This document shows positions 5,576-5,596 of a stretch of DNA of 5,596 nt, piece by piece. The position numbers and the translations under genes were made by a program. The first letter of the stretch is position 1. Every line of letters begins with the position of its first letter. The notes under the pieces were generated by a model, which saw only the letters and a program-made list of their open reading frames with translations, was not told the origin of the DNA and did no database searches. The stretch is from Synechococcales cyanobacterium PMM_0036 (GTDB lineage: Bacteria; Cyanobacteriota; Cyanobacteriia; Elainellales; Elainellaceae): the NCBI GenBank assembly GCA_949127645.1, contig CASBQM010000826.1:1-5596 (forward strand), read 5' to 3'.

Positions 5576-5596
5576 AGGAGTTCAGACGTATAGAAC

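Noticed and set aside
5576..5596. TATACG on the minus strand as a -10 box for the regulator gene
   Set aside because: It would place the transcription start almost at the start codon, and the -35 region is outside the window.

Overview
The window looks like a cyanobacterial chromosome fragment. The octamer GCGATCGC (HIP1) occurs ten times in 5.6 kb, and the protein set (S9 peptidase, x-type-like thioredoxin, TrpD2-like protein, NtcB-like LysR regulator) fits a filamentous or other freshwater cyanobacterium. I see no phage, transposon, CRISPR, tRNA or rRNA sequence. The genus cannot be fixed from the sequence alone.

Layout from left to right: (1) the last 80 codons of a plus-strand gene (1-245), perhaps the tail of a superfamily II helicase; (2) a short convergent spacer with an 11-bp perfect hairpin (265-290); (3) a minus-strand 655-aa S9 prolyl-oligopeptidase/acylaminoacyl-peptidase (305-2272) with intact Ser-Asp-His motifs; (4) a divergent intergenic region (2273-2591) with two short tandem direct-repeat pairs and a candidate thioredoxin promoter; (5) a plus-strand pair, a small WCGPC thioredoxin (2592-2927) and an unrecognised 184-aa protein (2998-3552), separated by a 15-bp tandem repeat whose last copy carries the start codon of the second gene; (6) a minus-strand two-gene unit running inward from the right edge, an NtcB-like LysR regulator (4628-5575) followed with an 8-bp overlap by a TrpD2/anthranilate-phosphoribosyltransferase-like protein (3556-4635). 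The unit in (6) meets the unknown gene tail to tail with only 3 bp between stop codons.

The most informative association is the coupled pair on the right. If the LysR protein is NtcB, the nitrate-responsive activator, the overlapping TrpD2-like gene is a candidate partner in nitrogen control or nucleic-acid binding, and nitrate/nitrite assimilation genes may lie just beyond the right edge. The thioredoxin lacks the usual buried Asp before its active site (Tyr in its place). No clearly new multi-gene system is visible. The best leads are the regulator/TrpD2 coupling and the repeat-borne translation start.
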